Shown here piece after piece: positions 50,957-60,405 of a DNA stretch of 64,000 nt. The stretch covers positions 682,001 through 746,000 of the forward strand of contig NZ_CP018800.1 of the NCBI RefSeq assembly GCF_002795825.1, read 5' to 3'. This stretch comes from Mariprofundus ferrinatatus. Lineage in GTDB: Bacteria > Pseudomonadota > Zetaproteobacteria > Mariprofundales > Mariprofundaceae. Both the position numbers and the translations under genes were made by a program. Numbering within the stretch: the first letter of the stretch is position 1; each line of letters starts with the position of its first letter. The notes below the pieces were generated by a model. That model did no database searches, was not told the origin of the DNA, and saw only the letters and a program-made list of their open reading frames with translations.

Positions 50957-52207
50957 ATGAAACGAAATATTCTATTGGTTTCGATGCTGTTTGCCGGCAT
51001 TTCGACCGCACAGGCGGGTGGATATATGGTCGGTGAGATGGCCACTCGTGCCACCGGTATGGCAAGCGCCTTTACTGCGGTGGCCGATGACGCTTCGGCG
51101 GCCTGGCACAATCCGGCCGGGGTGGCCTTTACCGAAGGCAGGCAGCTGATGCTTGGCAGTGCCGTGATCCTTACCAGCAACGATTTTACCAGCAACAGTT
51201 CCAACCTGATTCCTGCACCTGCTACATCGGTGAAGGCAAAGGATGGGACCTTCTTTATTCCACATGCCTATTTCACCTACTGGGATGAGGAGTCAAGCCT
51301 GGGGGCTTCTCTCAGCATCAATTCCCCTTTTGGATTGGAGACCGATTGGCCCACAACAGGGTTGTTTGCAAGCAAGAATACATTTTCCCGAATTAACATG
51401 GTGATGATCAACCCGAGCGTTATTTTCGAGGTTTCAGGTCACCTCTCTTTTGCAGCAGGTGTCGACTATGCCTATGTTAACAAAGTTGATCTCAATAATA
51501 CCGCACAGCTTCTTAGTGGAGATGGCGATGGCTGGGGCGGCAACGCTTCCATTCTCTATAAAGGAGATAGTTTCAATTTTGGTGTTACATATCGAAGCAG
51601 GATTAAGGTCGACATTAAAAATGGGTTGATTACTGGTGGGCCTGCGTTGGCCGGAGTTCTTCCCGCTCTGGTTGGTGCCACAACCACAGGCAATACATCA
51701 CTTACCCTTCCTGACCAGCTTAATGTTGGGTTTGCATTTATGCCTAACGAGCAGTGGACATTGAGTTTTGATGCTGATTGGGTGAACTGGAAGACCTTCA
51801 AGGAGATTCGTATCCAGTATACCCCTTCCCTTCTGTCGACTGTTCTGACTGGTGGTACCAATGTGAATACTCTTCCTGAAAACTGGAAAGCAACTATCGA
51901 CCTCAGGGCAGGTGCTGAGTGGAAATATCTGCCGAACATGCGCGCACGGTTTGGCTATATCTTCTCTCCTACTCCGATCAAAGATGTTGATTTCTCACCA
52001 TCAATTCCGGGAAATGACCGTCATATTGTATCAATCGGGCATGGCTACGACTTCACTCCTGAAACAACACTTGATCTCGCATATGCCTATGTTCATATCA
52101 ACAAGAGAAACCAGACACAGTCAACCGGTGGAACGAATGCTTTGAAGAACGGAACCTATAAAGGTAATGCACATATTCTTATGGCATCAATTAATCACCG
52201 TTTCTAA
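50957..52207 (+). CDS. fadL: outer membrane fatty acid transporter, FadL/OmpP1 family
   Basis: Protein of about 416 residues with a signal peptide ending near AQA and the FadL hatch-region start GGYMVGEMATRATGMASAFTAVADDASAAWHNPAGVAF. The rest alternates beta strands, and the C-terminus ends in Phe (LMASINHRF), as usual for outer membrane barrels. GGAGGAGGGAG precedes the ATG at 50957. FadL proteins bring long-chain fatty acids or hydrocarbons across the outer membrane. The fadE gene follows, and the remaining fad genes are at the other end of the window, supporting fatty acids as substrate. Confidence 0.92.
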   Translation: MKRNILLVSMLFAGISTAQAGGYMVGEMATRATGMASAFTAVADDASAAWHNPAGVAFTEGRQLMLGSAVILTSNDFTSNSSNLIPAPATSVKAKDGTFFIPHAYFTYWDEESSLGASLSINSPFGLETDWPTTGLFASKNTFSRINMVMINPSVIFEVSGHLSFAAGVDYAYVNKVDLNNTAQLLSGDGDGWGGNASILYKGDSFNFGVTYRSRIKVDIKNGLITGGPALAGVLPALVGATTTGNTSLTLPDQLNVGFAFMPNEQWTLSFDADWVNWKTFKEIRIQYTPSLLSTVLTGGTNVNTLPENWKATIDLRAGAEWKYLPNMRARFGYIFSPTPIKDVDFSPSIPGNDRHIVSIGHGYDFTPETTLDLAYAYVHINKRNQTQSTGGTNALKNGTYKGNAHILMASINHRF

Positions 52208-52229
52208 TTGGCTGTCATCACCTGCTTTG

Positions 52230-52254
52230 AAGGGGGCCATAGGCCCCCTTTTTG
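52230..52254 (+). terminator. rho-independent terminator after fadL
   Basis: AAGGGGGCC (52230-52238) pairs with GGCCCCCTT (52242-52250) around ATA, followed by a T tract. It separates fadL from fadE. Confidence 0.9.
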
Positions 52255-52328
52255 TTGGGGATGTGTAAGTTTCATGTCTATACTAGTGACAAAGGTTCAC
52301 ATGGTTCGTTAAGCCTTTGGAGGTGAGC

Positions 52329-54785
52329 ATGTTCTGGATTCTGCTTTTGGCCCTGCTTTTCGGATCACTACTTCTGCTGGTGCATACCAGACTCTCCCTC
52401 CAGCTATGGCTAGCCCTGCTGGCCGTTTCTGATGTTTTGCTGATGAGCGCCGGCATGAATTATGTGGTTGGTGTTCTGCTTCTTCTTTTGATCGCAGCCA
52501 TATATCTCATCCTCTGCTTTGACGATACTCGCAGAATGCGGGTGAGCAGGCCGCTGCTCGATTATATCCGCAACGTACTGCCACCTATGTCACAGACTGA
52601 ACGTGATGCGGTGGAGGCGGGTACGGTCTGGTGGGATGCGGAGCTTTTCCAGGGTAATCCGGACTGGAACATCCTGCTTAGCACACCGAAACCTGAACTC
52701 AGTGAAGAGGAACAAGCCTTCCTTGACGGCCCCGTGAACGAACTGTGTGGGATGCTTGATGATTGGCAGATCAATCACGAGTTGCGCGATCTTCCTGCCC
52801 ATGTCTGGGATTTTATCCGCAGCAACGGCTTCTTTGGAATGATTATTCCGAAAAGCTACGGTGGACTGGAATTTTCCGCCTATGCGCATGGCTGTGTAAT
52901 CCAGAAAATCGCCAGCCGAAGTGGTGCGGCAGCAGTGACGGTCATGGTGCCCAACTCGCTTGGCCCGGCTGAGCTCCTGCTGGCCTACGGTAGCGATGAG
53001 CAGAAAGATTATTATCTGCCGCGTCTTGCCAGCGGTGAGGAAATCCCCTGTTTTGCGTTGACAGGTCCGGATGCCGGCTCTGATGCCGGCTCGATCCCTG
53101 ACACGGGCATTGTCTGCAAGGTTGAATTTGAAGGGCGGGAGACGCTTGGGCTTAGGCTTAACTGGGAGAAGCGTTATATTACTTTGGGGCCGATTGCCAC
53201 GGTGCTTGGTCTGGCATTCCACGCTTACGATCCAGAGCACCTGCTGGGCGAAAAGGAGGACCTCGGCATTACCTGTGCATTGGTGCCGGCCAACTTTCCA
53301 GGTGTGGAGATTGGCGCCCGGCATGACCCGTTGAATATCGCTTTTCTTAATGGTCCGAATTACGGCAGAGATGTATTTATTCCGCTTGAGTGGGTGATTG
53401 GCGGAGAGAAGATGATAGGAAAAGGGTGGCGCATGCTGGTGGAGCGACTCTCCATCGGGCGCGGCATTTCCCTGCCTTCGCTGAGTGCAGCGGCGGGTAA
53501 AATGGCGTGTGATACTGCCGGTTCCTATGCCCGCCTGCGCAAGCAGTTCAGGACATCGATCGGCCGCTTTGAGGGGGTGGAGGAGGCGCTGGGCCGGATC
53601 GGCGGTATGACCTATATGATGGATGCTACGGTAAGGTTGACCACCTCTGCCCTTGATCAGGGTGAGAAGCCTGCTGTACTGACAGCTATCGCCAAACGCT
53701 ATCTGACCGAAAGCATGCGCCAGGTCATCAACGATGCGATGGATGTACATGGTGGCCGCGGCATATGTCTCGGTCCATCCAATTATCTGGGACGAACCTA
53801 CCAGTCGATACCTGTCGCCATTACCGTGGAGGGGGCAAATATCCTGACACGCAATATGATGGTGTTCGGTCAGGGTGCGATGCGATGCCATCCATGGCTG
53901 CAGAAAGAGATTGAGGCTGCCTCGGTTGAAGATGGGGATGAGGCGCTTCTCCGGTTCGATGAGGCGCTGATGTCCCACATCAGGTATACCATCTCCAATG
54001 CGGCCAGAGCGGCTCTCTACGGCCTGACAGGTGGCTACGCGGCATCTTCACCTGTGTCAGGTGTGACTGCGACCTACTATCGGCAGATTGCCCGGTATAG
54101 CGCTGCGATGTCAGCAATGGCCGATCTGGCTCTTTTGACGTTGGGTGGAACTCTGAAACGGAAGGAGTCCATATCCGGGCGTTTTGCCGATGCCATGGCC
54201 TATCTCTACCTCGCATCTGCGGTACTTAAACGTTTCGAAGATGAGGGGCGCCAGCAGGGGGATCTGCCGCTGGTTCACTGGTCGTGTCAGTTTTCACTTT
54301 ATCAGGTGGAGCAGGCACTGGCCGGCGTGATTCGCAATTTCCCGATCAGACTGGCGGCATGGAAGATGCGTGCCTGGGCTTTTCCGCTGGGCATGCATCG
54401 CAATCCTCCGAATGATCACCTCACCCATCAGGTGGCGAAGCTTCTGATCGAACCCTCAGGGTCCCGTGAGCGCCTTGTTGCTGGCATCTATAGCCCAGCA
54501 GATGAAGAGGATATGACCGGTCGTCTGCACCATGCAATGGCGTTGACCATTCAGGTTGAACCGATTGAGAAACGACTTCATAAAGCAGGTATTATTTATA
54601 CCCCGGATCACTCCTATAGCGACTGGATCGCGATGCTTGTTAAGGATCAGACTATAAACAGAGAGGAGGGGGACTTGCTCATGGCCGCAAAAGCTGCTGT
54701 AAGAAATGCCATCATGGTCGATGATTTCCCGATTGACATGTGGGGAGGTAAGCATGCCAATGAAAAGGAACTGGCTCCGATCTAG
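52329..54785 (+). CDS. fadE: acyl-CoA dehydrogenase FadE
   Basis: Large membrane-associated acyl-CoA dehydrogenase of about 818 residues, close to the E. coli enzyme in size. Two or three N-terminal hydrophobic helices precede the dehydrogenase fold. Segments seen include GFFGMIIPKSYGGLEFSAYAHG, CFALTGPDAGSDAGSIPDTG, KRYITLGPIATVLG, LSIGRGISLPSLS, FRTSIGRFEGVEEALGRI and AMDVHGGRGICLGPSNYLG. It makes trans-2-enoyl-CoA in the first oxidative step of beta-oxidation. The ATG at 52329 has GGAGGTGA upstream. The stop codon lies in a CTAG shared with the convergent lipoprotein gene. Confidence 0.95.
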   Translation: MFWILLLALLFGSLLLLVHTRLSLQLWLALLAVSDVLLMSAGMNYVVGVLLLLLIAAIYLILCFDDTRRMRVSRPLLDYIRNVLPPMSQTERDAVEAGTVWWDAELFQGNPDWNILLSTPKPELSEEEQAFLDGPVNELCGMLDDWQINHELRDLPAHVWDFIRSNGFFGMIIPKSYGGLEFSAYAHGCVIQKIASRSGAAAVTVMVPNSLGPAELLLAYGSDEQKDYYLPRLASGEEIPCFALTGPDAGSDAGSIPDTGIVCKVEFEGRETLGLRLNWEKRYITLGPIATVLGLAFHAYDPEHLLGEKEDLGITCALVPANFPGVEIGARHDPLNIAFLNGPNYGRDVFIPLEWVIGGEKMIGKGWRMLVERLSIGRGISLPSLSAAAGKMACDTAGSYARLRKQFRTSIGRFEGVEEALGRIGGMTYMMDATVRLTTSALDQGEKPAVLTAIAKRYLTESMRQVINDAMDVHGGRGICLGPSNYLGRTYQSIPVAITVEGANILTRNMMVFGQGAMRCHPWLQKEIEAASVEDGDEALLRFDEALMSHIRYTISNAARAALYGLTGGYAASSPVSGVTATYYRQIARYSAAMSAMADLALLTLGGTLKRKESISGRFADAMAYLYLASAVLKRFEDEGRQQGDLPLVHWSCQFSLYQVEQALAGVIRNFPIRLAAWKMRAWAFPLGMHRNPPNDHLTHQVAKLLIEPSGSRERLVAGIYSPADEEDMTGRLHHAMALTIQVEPIEKRLHKAGIIYTPDHSYSDWIAMLVKDQTINREEGDLLMAAKAAVRNAIMVDDFPIDMWGGKHANEKELAPI

Positions 54786-55195
54786 TAAAGGCCTCCACTG
54801 ATTTTCCAGCCCTGAACCGTTCTGGTCAGTTCAATACGTTCGCGCTGAGTGGTCTCACGCCACATGTTGTCAGCTTTGACCTTCAGCCTGTAACTCTGTT
54901 CGCAGAGGGCATGCTCATCATCGATCATGTAGATGGTACGATCACTGGAGCCCATCTCCATCGCATCGAATTGAGTGAATAACCTCTTCATTCTGGCTGT
55001 GGCCTCAGCTGCGCTCTGGTTCTTGTCTCCGTAGTCTGGATGAAGCAGGCTTTTATAGCTGTTAATATCCTGGCTTCTGATTGCCGCTTCACGGGCATCA
55101 AGTGTCTGGTGAATTGCCTGCCTTTCATTGTCACAAGAGCAGAGCAGCAGCAATGCCATCACTAGAGCAGCAGTTATATTGTGGGAATTCAGCAA
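54782..55195 (-). CDS. NTF2-like lipoprotein, unknown function
   Basis: Protein of 137 residues with a lipoprotein signal ending LCSC (Cys22). The mature part begins with a helix (QAIHQTLDAREAAIRSQDINSYKSLLHPDY) and continues with strands ending WKISGGLY, an NTF2/SnoaL-like plan seen in DUF4440-type proteins. No catalytic residues can be named. It lies downstream of bamD on the same strand, 15 nt away, so is probably the last gene of the rne-rluD-pgeF-bamD run. Confidence 0.7.
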   Translation of the reverse strand: MLNSHNITAALVMALLLLCSCDNERQAIHQTLDAREAAIRSQDINSYKSLLHPDYGDKNQSAAEATARMKRLFTQFDAMEMGSSDRTIYMIDDEHALCEQSYRLKVKADNMWRETTQRERIELTRTVQGWKISGGLY

Positions 55196-55210
55196 TGTAA
55201 CGTTCCAGGC

Positions 55211-55945
55211 TTAGAGATACTCTTTGACCCTGCTGCTCCATTCGCTGTTCGGATAGTTGTGTCTGAGTAAGAGGGCCATCTGGCGTGCATCTTTAAAGAG
55301 GCCCATTTCGGCATATGAAGCTGCAAGATAATAGAGCGATTCTTCGATTGCCGAAGTTGTCTGATACTCCTTGATCACCGTCTGGAAACGGTTGGCAGCT
55401 GCGACATAGCGCTCGCGATCAAAATAGTATTTACCTACGATCAGTTCGTGCGATGCAATGGTGTCGTACAACTTCTGCAGTCGGGCCTGCCCGTCTTTGG
55501 CATATTTGCTTCTCGGGTGCTCACTGATCAGTCTTTTGAAGGCTTCGATGGCAAGCTTATTGTGTGTCGGATCCTTTGATTCCGAGCCCCGCTGTTTATA
55601 GTGACTCATGGCCAGCATATATAATGCGTAGTCGACATGTGGATGCTTGGGGTGACGTTCTACGAAGCTCTCGCTCAACATTTCAGACAGGATGAACTCA
55701 CTGCCTTTATAGGCGGCAAAGATGCGCAGCAGTTCTCCTTTGGCGGCATAGGTACTGTACGGGAAGTTGGCGCTGAACTTCTCAAGTTCGAACGCGGCCA
55801 TATTATACTCGCCTTTTTCAACTCTCTTTTTCGCAGCTTCATACTGTTTTTCAGCTTCGGTGTACTCAATGTCATCGGAAGCACATCCCGAGAACAGGGC
55901 CAGCAGAGGGATAACGGACAGATGGCGGAGAAGGCGGATATTCAT
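55211..55945 (-). CDS. bamD: outer membrane assembly lipoprotein BamD
   Basis: Protein of 244 residues with lipobox FSGC (Cys21) and a TPR solenoid: YEAAKKRVEKGEYNMAAFELEKFSANFPYSTYA, then HPHVDYALYMLAMSHYKQRG, FKRLISEHPRSKYAKDG and YLAASYAEMG. The CASDDIEYTEAEKQYEAA start and length are typical of BamD (YfiO), an essential part of the complex that inserts beta-barrel proteins. In E. coli, yfiO, rluD and pgeF (yfiH) are also neighbours, although there bamD is divergent. Confidence 0.93.
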   Translation of the reverse strand: MNIRLLRHLSVIPLLALFSGCASDDIEYTEAEKQYEAAKKRVEKGEYNMAAFELEKFSANFPYSTYAAKGELLRIFAAYKGSEFILSEMLSESFVERHPKHPHVDYALYMLAMSHYKQRGSESKDPTHNKLAIEAFKRLISEHPRSKYAKDGQARLQKLYDTIASHELIVGKYYFDRERYVAAANRFQTVIKEYQTTSAIEESLYYLAASYAEMGLFKDARQMALLLRHNYPNSEWSSRVKEYL

Positions 55946-55956
55946 AGTTGCGGAGT

Positions 55957-56721
55957 TTACGGTCTTGAGGGCAGTGCGACAACGGCCAGATGTCTGCCAC
56001 TGTTTCGTCCATTTCTGCGATAGGAGTAATAGCGCTCAGGATGGCATACGGTACACTCATCAAAGCTCTCAATGTTCTCAGGGTTCAGGCCACTCTGCTT
56101 TAGTTGCAGTCGGTTCAGCTCCCTGATATCGGCCCTGATTTCGGAGCTGTGTCGAATACAGGTTGCTGCATCCTCACAGCAATCTGCAAGTTGTTCAGCG
56201 GCCTCTTCGCCGATGACAAAGCAGCAATTTCCGATGCATGGTCCCAGCGTAGCAATCATCCTCTCAGGTCTGGCACCGAGTTGTTTCATCGCATCAACTG
56301 CCCGTGCGGCAACCGCTGCTGCAGTACCGCGCCAGCCTGCATGAACTGCAGCAATGATACCGGCTTCGGAATCAGCCAGTAGGAGCGGCAGACAGTCTGC
56401 AGTCCGCACGCCGAGTGCAGTGCCAGGCCGGGATGCAATCAAAATATCAGCACAAGCATCATGCAGATAACCTGTGCCGGAACAGTTGCAAATGTCTGTG
56501 CCATGCACCTGTCTGGCCTGATGCGGAAGCGCAGTGAGTCCGGCTGTTTTCAGAAGGATATCCAGATTCTGATCGATGTTATGATCGGCGTCGCCGATGT
56601 CCTTGCCGAAATTAAAACTGTCAAACGGAGCGGGACTTACTCCTCCGGTCCGCCGGGTAAACAGGCCGATAAGGCCATGTCGTTCAAGCAGCTCTGAGCG
56701 AAGGAGAGGGGAATCAGCCAT
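55957..56721 (-). CDS. pgeF: peptidoglycan editing factor PgeF (YfiH, laccase domain)
   Basis: Protein of 254 residues of the YfiH family, which trims wrong amino acids from cell wall precursors in E. coli and also shows phenol oxidase activity in some homologs. Metal-site residues are visible as His in RQVHGTDI, Cys in RTADCLPLLLAD and His in AAVHAGWRGTAA, followed by GPCIGNCCFVIGEE and YYSYRRNGRNSGRHLAVVAL. It overlaps the end of rluD by 8 nt. The pair rluD-pgeF is widely conserved. Confidence 0.93.
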   Translation of the reverse strand: MADSPLLRSELLERHGLIGLFTRRTGGVSPAPFDSFNFGKDIGDADHNIDQNLDILLKTAGLTALPHQARQVHGTDICNCSGTGYLHDACADILIASRPGTALGVRTADCLPLLLADSEAGIIAAVHAGWRGTAAAVAARAVDAMKQLGARPERMIATLGPCIGNCCFVIGEEAAEQLADCCEDAATCIRHSSEIRADIRELNRLQLKQSGLNPENIESFDECTVCHPERYYSYRRNGRNSGRHLAVVALPSRP

Positions 56722-57688
56722 AGTTCTGTTTCAAAGCCAGAGAGAGCCGTCGCAGGTCATCCGGCAGTGGTGCGGTAAAATGCAGGGCCTCGTCAGTGAT
56801 CGGGTGCTTGAATGCAAGAACCTCTGCATGCAGCGCCTGTCTGGTCAGGGAGCAGATCAGACCTCTCGTCGGTTCGGGAATGTTAGAACCAGGATTATAA
56901 CTGCGGCCATAAACCGGATCGCCAAGAATCGGAAGTTTTTCATGCGAGAGGTGGACGCGAATCTGGTGGGTGCGTCCGGTATGCAGTTGCAGCCTGAGCT
57001 GGCTGAACGGGCCGAAAATGTGTTCGACGGTTGCATCAGTAATCGCCTCGCGACCTCCGGTTACCACAGCCATCTTCTGACGTTGTTGCGGATGTCTGCC
57101 GACTGGCAGTTCAATTCTTTTCACGCGCCAGCTGGGGTTGCCGCGACACCAGGCAACGTACTGCCTGTCGAGATCATGTGCGGCAAACATTTCAGTCAAC
57201 CGGCGGTGGCTGATCTCGGTTTTGGCAATCAGAAGGCTTCCAGAGGTGTCTTTATCTAGCCTGTGCACGATTCCCGGCCGCTCTACACCATTAATGCCGG
57301 GAAGGTTGGGGCAGTGGTGCAACAGAGCATGCACGAGTGTTCCCTGATCATGACCATGCGACGGATGCACGACCATGCCTGCCGGCTTGTTAATCACCAG
57401 CAGATGCTCATCCTCAAAGAGAATGTCGAGGGGGATATCCTCCGCGCTCAGTTCAAGCGGCTTTGTTGGGGGCAGGTCGATAGTGAACTGCTCACCCTCA
57501 CGGACGCGCCTTGAGGGTTGAGTAAACAGGCAGCCATTACCATCCCGGATGAAGCCATCCTTGAGAAGTTGCTGGATATGATTCCGGCTCAGGCCACTTC
57601 CTGAGGCCAGAATCGCATCCGCACGTTTACCATCCTGATCGCTGGTTACGCAGACGAGCAGGGGATGTAAAGGGTCAGCTATGCTCAC
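56714..57688 (-). CDS. rluD: 23S rRNA pseudouridine synthase RluD-type
   Basis: Pseudouridine synthase of 324 residues with an N-terminal S4 RNA-binding domain (KRADAILASGSGLSRNHIQQLLKDG) and a catalytic RluA-type domain. The catalytic Asp lies in PGIVHRLDKDTSGSLLIAKT, with INKPAGMVVHPSHGHDQGTLVHALLHH upstream and GRTHQIRVHL downstream. The link with pgeF supports RluD (uridines 1911, 1915 and 1917 of 23S rRNA). GTG start overlaps the rne stop by 4 nt. Confidence 0.9.
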   Translation of the reverse strand: MSIADPLHPLLVCVTSDQDGKRADAILASGSGLSRNHIQQLLKDGFIRDGNGCLFTQPSRRVREGEQFTIDLPPTKPLELSAEDIPLDILFEDEHLLVINKPAGMVVHPSHGHDQGTLVHALLHHCPNLPGINGVERPGIVHRLDKDTSGSLLIAKTEISHRRLTEMFAAHDLDRQYVAWCRGNPSWRVKRIELPVGRHPQQRQKMAVVTGGREAITDATVEHIFGPFSQLRLQLHTGRTHQIRVHLSHEKLPILGDPVYGRSYNPGSNIPEPTRGLICSLTRQALHAEVLAFKHPITDEALHFTAPLPDDLRRLSLALKQNYG

Positions 57689-59961
57689 TCGCTCGGGGCA
57701 GCCACCGCGTCGGGTTTGCTCTCCTGCCTGGCTGCTGGATTCTGTTTTTCAGGGTTGGTTGCCACCTCAGATGCTGAGCTGGCGGATTCCTGTTTCTCAG
57801 CGCTGGCAGGTGTATCCTGACTGCTTGCAGCAGGTTTCCGCCTTCTTGGCCTGGAGCGTTTTTCCCTGCTCTCCTGACTGTTCTCACCACCTGTTTCAGG
57901 AGTTTCGCCGGAGCTGGCGCCCTGGCCTTCAGTCAGGCTCTGGTCCTGAGACTGAGATGAGTCGCCATCTTTACTGGCTGGGCGTCTACGCCTGCGCCTG
58001 CGCCTGCGAGGTTTGGCTTCACCGGCTGATTCATCATTTTCACTGGCGACAATATCAGTTGGCTCCGTTCTCTCAGGTCTGGGCTTGCGGGTGCGTTTGC
58101 GTTTTGGTTTCTGCGCTTCGCTGCTCTGCTTCTGTTCACTGTCGGAGGCAGCGACCTCGTCACCGTTTCTCTCACTTGAACCACGGCGACGATTCCTGCC
58201 GCCACGACTGCGACGTCGTTTCTGGCGCTGCTCTTCCTCTTCCTTGCGACGCTCCTCCTCTTCAGCCTCTCTCTGCAACCTCTCCTTGCGATTGGCCCCG
58301 GTGAGTATGTTGAGCAAGGTCTTTAGCGGCCCATCTTTCTTCACTTCAGGTTCAGGTGGAGGAGGTGTTGGGATGCCTACCACAGGTTTTACCGGCTTGA
58401 GTTTGCGACCGGAACGTGGTGGCTTGATCTTTTTGCTGGTGTCTTCAAGCACTTCAACCCGCTGCTGGTTGTTTTCAGTCCACTGGCGTTCGATACGGTA
58501 GTGCGGGATATCGAGATCCGGCCTGATCTGCAGGGTAATCTGAACCTCATTCACCTCTTCAATACGTGCGATATTTGCCCGCTTGTTGTTCATCAGGTAT
58601 TCGCCGGTGTCCGATGGCACCTGAACGATAAGGGTCGGTTTTTTACCCTCTTCAGCCCAGTCCTCCATACGGGTGAGCATTTGCAAGGCCATCGATTCGA
58701 CGGTGCGGATCGAGCCGCGGCCCTGGCAGCGCGGACAAGGTTCGGTGGTCGATTCCCGAACGGAGGGATGCAGGCGCTGACGACTCATTTCGAGCAGACC
58801 AAAGCGGGAAATGCGGGCGAACTGAATACGCGCCTTATCACCTTTGCACGCCTTGCGCAGCGTCTCTTCAACCTGTTGGCCATGCTTGCGGCTGGCCATA
58901 TCGATAAAGTCGATCACGATCAGGCCGCCGATGTCGCGGATGCGTAATTGACGGGCAATCTCTTCTGCCGCCTCCAGATTGATGGCCAGGGCGGTATCAT
59001 CGATATGCTTGCCTTTGGTGGCACGCGATGAGTTGATGTCAATTGCAGTCAGTGCTTCGGTCGGATCCAGAACAATGGAACCGCCAGAAGGCAGACGGAT
59101 TTCACGCTCATGGATCTCTTCACACTGTGATTCAACACCATAATGGCGGAACAGTGGTTTTCTGCCGCGATAGAGTTTAACCAGTTTCTCTTTGCCGGGC
59201 AGTACGGCGTGAACAAACGCCTTGGTCTGGGTGTAGACCTCATGGTTATCAACCCATATCTCCTGTACATCATCGGAAAAGTGGTCGCGGATGGCACGGG
59301 TTGCCAGATCGCCCTCAAGGTAGATCAGGGCAGGGGACGGGGTGGTCTCGCTCTTGATGCGAATCTCATCCCAGAGACGGCGCAGGTAGTTGTAATCGCG
59401 CTGCAGTGCTTCAAGGTTCTGATCCTTTCCAGCAGTGCGGATAATCAACCCCATGTTTTCGGGCACTTCCAGCTGGGAGAGGATCTCCTTCATGGAGCGT
59501 CGCTCATCATCGGAGAGTTTGCGTGAGATGCCGCCACGTGTGGTGTTTGGGCTGAGGACCAGATAGCGGCCGGCCAGCGAAATCTGGGTGGTCAGCGCTG
59601 CACCCTTGTTGCCGCGCTCCTCTTTTACCACTTGAACAAGGATCTCCTGCTTCGGTTGCAGAATGTCCTGAATCGAGAGGTTTCGAGGATTGGCTGATTT
59701 ATCGACACCCTCTTTCCAGTAGTCGGGGTGAATTTCGCTCAATGAGAGGAAACCCTGACGATTGGATCCGTATTCGACAAAAGCAGCCTGCAGGCTGGCC
59801 TCAACCTTGGTGATCTTGCCCTTATAAATGTTGCTTTTGGTCAGTGCTTTGCTTGCTGACTCGATATCCAGTTCATGCAGATATCCGTCCTCAACAATGG
59901 CTACGCGACTCTCTTCGTCGTGGTTTGCATTGATGAGCATGAGTTTCTTTGGTGTAGTCAC
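57685..59961 (-). CDS. rne: ribonuclease E
   Basis: RNase E/G family endonuclease of 758 residues. The catalytic half (about 1-500) begins with MLINANHDEESRVAIVEDG, contains an S1 domain, ALTAIDINSSRATKG and VIDFIDM with metal-binding Asp, and the zinc-link EPCPRCQGRGS. The C-terminal half is low complexity: proline, then Glu/Arg and Lys/Arg-rich blocks (RRRRRRRRRRP) and Ser/Glu-rich tail, the expected RNA-binding and degradosome scaffold region. GTG start with AGGA upstream. This length and tail favour RNase E over RNase G. It is divergent from rluC. Confidence 0.94.
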   Translation of the reverse strand: MTTPKKLMLINANHDEESRVAIVEDGYLHELDIESASKALTKSNIYKGKITKVEASLQAAFVEYGSNRQGFLSLSEIHPDYWKEGVDKSANPRNLSIQDILQPKQEILVQVVKEERGNKGAALTTQISLAGRYLVLSPNTTRGGISRKLSDDERRSMKEILSQLEVPENMGLIIRTAGKDQNLEALQRDYNYLRRLWDEIRIKSETTPSPALIYLEGDLATRAIRDHFSDDVQEIWVDNHEVYTQTKAFVHAVLPGKEKLVKLYRGRKPLFRHYGVESQCEEIHEREIRLPSGGSIVLDPTEALTAIDINSSRATKGKHIDDTALAINLEAAEEIARQLRIRDIGGLIVIDFIDMASRKHGQQVEETLRKACKGDKARIQFARISRFGLLEMSRQRLHPSVRESTTEPCPRCQGRGSIRTVESMALQMLTRMEDWAEEGKKPTLIVQVPSDTGEYLMNNKRANIARIEEVNEVQITLQIRPDLDIPHYRIERQWTENNQQRVEVLEDTSKKIKPPRSGRKLKPVKPVVGIPTPPPPEPEVKKDGPLKTLLNILTGANRKERLQREAEEEERRKEEEEQRQKRRRSRGGRNRRRGSSERNGDEVAASDSEQKQSSEAQKPKRKRTRKPRPERTEPTDIVASENDESAGEAKPRRRRRRRRRPASKDGDSSQSQDQSLTEGQGASSGETPETGGENSQESREKRSRPRRRKPAASSQDTPASAEKQESASSASEVATNPEKQNPAARQESKPDAVAAPSE

Positions 59962-60405
59962 GCCATCTTCCTTTTGGCGTTTGAGAGACTTCTCTGGTTA
60001 CAGATTGGCAGCAACAGGTCCGCACGAACAGCCCTGCCAAACGGCGGAACAGCCCGCTGTTTTCGGGATGGATTAACCCCTTACAGCTGCAGAGTTGCGG
60101 ACTATTCAGTCACGTCTTTTTTCGCTCACACCCTCGTTTTGTCGGGGCGGCAAGCAATAAGTCTTTCAAACACTTTCTAGTTACTTATGCAGGCTCAACG
60201 TTGGCAAACGATCACATGACATCTTCGCATCTCAGGCAATACGGGTTATAAATTCCCTGCCGTCTACTTCGTCGGAGGCTGGGATTCCCGGGTACAAATC
60301 ACTACCATTGCCTGTGTGCCGGTGGTTGTCGTGTGATGCAGGAAAACACGGAGCTCACTGCATAGCGATGCGACTCTATAGACCAAAGGCGGTTTGGCAA
60401 GAAAA
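59962..60405. other. rne-rluC divergent control region
   Basis: About 440 bases without a gene. It must hold the promoters of rne (minus) and rluC (plus). A TATAAC-like -10 on the minus strand is at 60245-60250, with a poor -35. If that is used, the rne leader would be about 280 nt, and E. coli rne has a long 5' leader that mediates autoregulation. Several weak stems can be drawn, for example around 60042-60066. No strong motif was recognised. Confidence 0.5.

Noticed and set aside
52590-53978. Minus-strand frame of 462 codons opposite fadE
   Set aside because: Length alone is notable, but it is wholly antisense to fadE, with no start signal or domain; a product of fadE codon bias.
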